NCBI GenBank assembly: GCA_000697335.1
Contig: JNEM01011186.1
Location: forward strand, 1 to 20,427
DNA from: Conidiobolus incongruus B7586
Lineage: Eukaryota; Entomophthoromycota; Entomophthoromycetes; Entomophthorales; Conidiobolaceae
Direction of reading: 5' to 3'
Length of the DNA: 20,427 nt
Numbering within the stretch: position 1 is the stretch's first letter; each line of letters opens with the position of its first letter. Of this stretch, positions 19,691 through 20,427 are shown piece after piece. Under the pieces are notes generated by a model. That model did not search any database. It saw only the letters and a list, made by a program, of their open reading frames with translations, and was not told where the DNA came from. A program made the translations under genes and the position numbers.

Positions 19691-20427
19691 TTTTATCCTT
19701 TTTATACCTCAAAATATTAAATTTTATTTTTAATTAAAACTGAAAAATTATATTTTAAATAATAAAAACGATATAATTTATTGGATACTTACATTTGACC
19801 AATTATATATATGAATAAATATAGTATGTTTATCTATTTAATAAATTAAGTATTATATCAAATTGATTCTTTTTGATATTCGGTAGTCTCTAATTTATGA
19901 TTTTATATTCACTGTTAGCATCAATCAAATTACTTCTTGTCCTTTGTATATATTTATTTAACTAGTCATATCCATAGTTGTAAAGGTTTAATCAATAATC
20001 TTTTGTTACAACACCTTAATGATAAGTAAACTAGTATATAGTTAAAATTAATATTTGGTAATTTATATAGTAATAAATGATATTAATTCTATATTTACTT
20101 TTATATTCGATTTTATATATTGAAAAAGAATCATTAAATTAAAAAATTGTAATAACTGTAATTAAACATAAATTTCATAAAATATTATTAATAACATTTA
20201 TATATATCAAAAAATATATAATAATAAAGAAATTAATTTTTTTAATTACTGACTTTTGGAATTAATTAATAGTAAATGCTTCGTAAAATTAATTTTAACA
20301 TATAAGTATTATTTATAAAATTATGATTAATATAGATTTTCGTTTAAATTTTCAAGAAAAAAATTATAAATTATATATATAGTTTCAAAATGACTATAAT
20401 AATATATATTTATTTTTATATTTTATA
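19691..20427. other. Gene-free AT-rich stretch at right edge
   Basis: No gene or recognisable repeat is seen to the window end. Confidence 0.6.

Overview
The window looks like nuclear DNA of a very AT-rich eukaryote, most likely an early-diverging fungus (Entomophthoromycotina such as Conidiobolus would fit; this is inference). The host genes have short spliceosomal introns (about 48-55 nt, one of 125-132 nt), GT...AG junctions and TATA boxes. Coding exons are visibly richer in G+C than the rest: positions 9661-9720 have 31 G/C of 60, while 13261-13320 have about 5 of 60. No rRNA, tRNA or CRISPR array was seen.

Left third (1-5.9 kb). A decayed mariner fragment at the edge is followed by about 2.5 kb without genes. 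Then comes an intronless gene for a small two-hairpin membrane protein of promethin/LDAF1 (lipid-droplet assembly) type (2945-3454, +), converging on an intact seven-exon short-chain dehydrogenase/reductase gene, SDR-A (3865-5242, -), of the RDH10/17beta-HSD11 (SDR16C-like) kind. A small 80-residue membrane protein gene (5576-5818, +) starts 333 bp upstream of SDR-A in the opposite direction.

Middle (5.9-11.1 kb). This part holds a full-length but decayed SDR relic (psi-1, about 6530-7878, -), a gene-poor stretch with one unexplained G+C-richer patch (8594-8940), and a second intact seven-exon SDR gene, SDR-B (9622-11041, +). SDR-A and SDR-B have identical lengths for exons 1-6 (259, 96, 77, 89, 85, 46 nt), so they are duplicates.

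Right half (11.1-20.4 kb). This is a transposon graveyard: a Tc1-like element with terminal and inner inverted repeats (12502-14074), then two head-to-tail mariner copies (about 14520-16670, -). Simple-sequence DNA with a repeated palindrome follows, then a faint possible integrase-like relic, and finally a fourth SDR copy, decayed (psi-2, about 18310-19690, +).

The main story is birth and death of an SDR family: two intact genes and two relics in 16 kb, beside a possible lipid-droplet protein gene. Transposons and SDR relics share a bias toward G:C to A:T transitions that resembles repeat-induced mutation or methyl-cytosine deamination. I did not find a clearly novel biological system.
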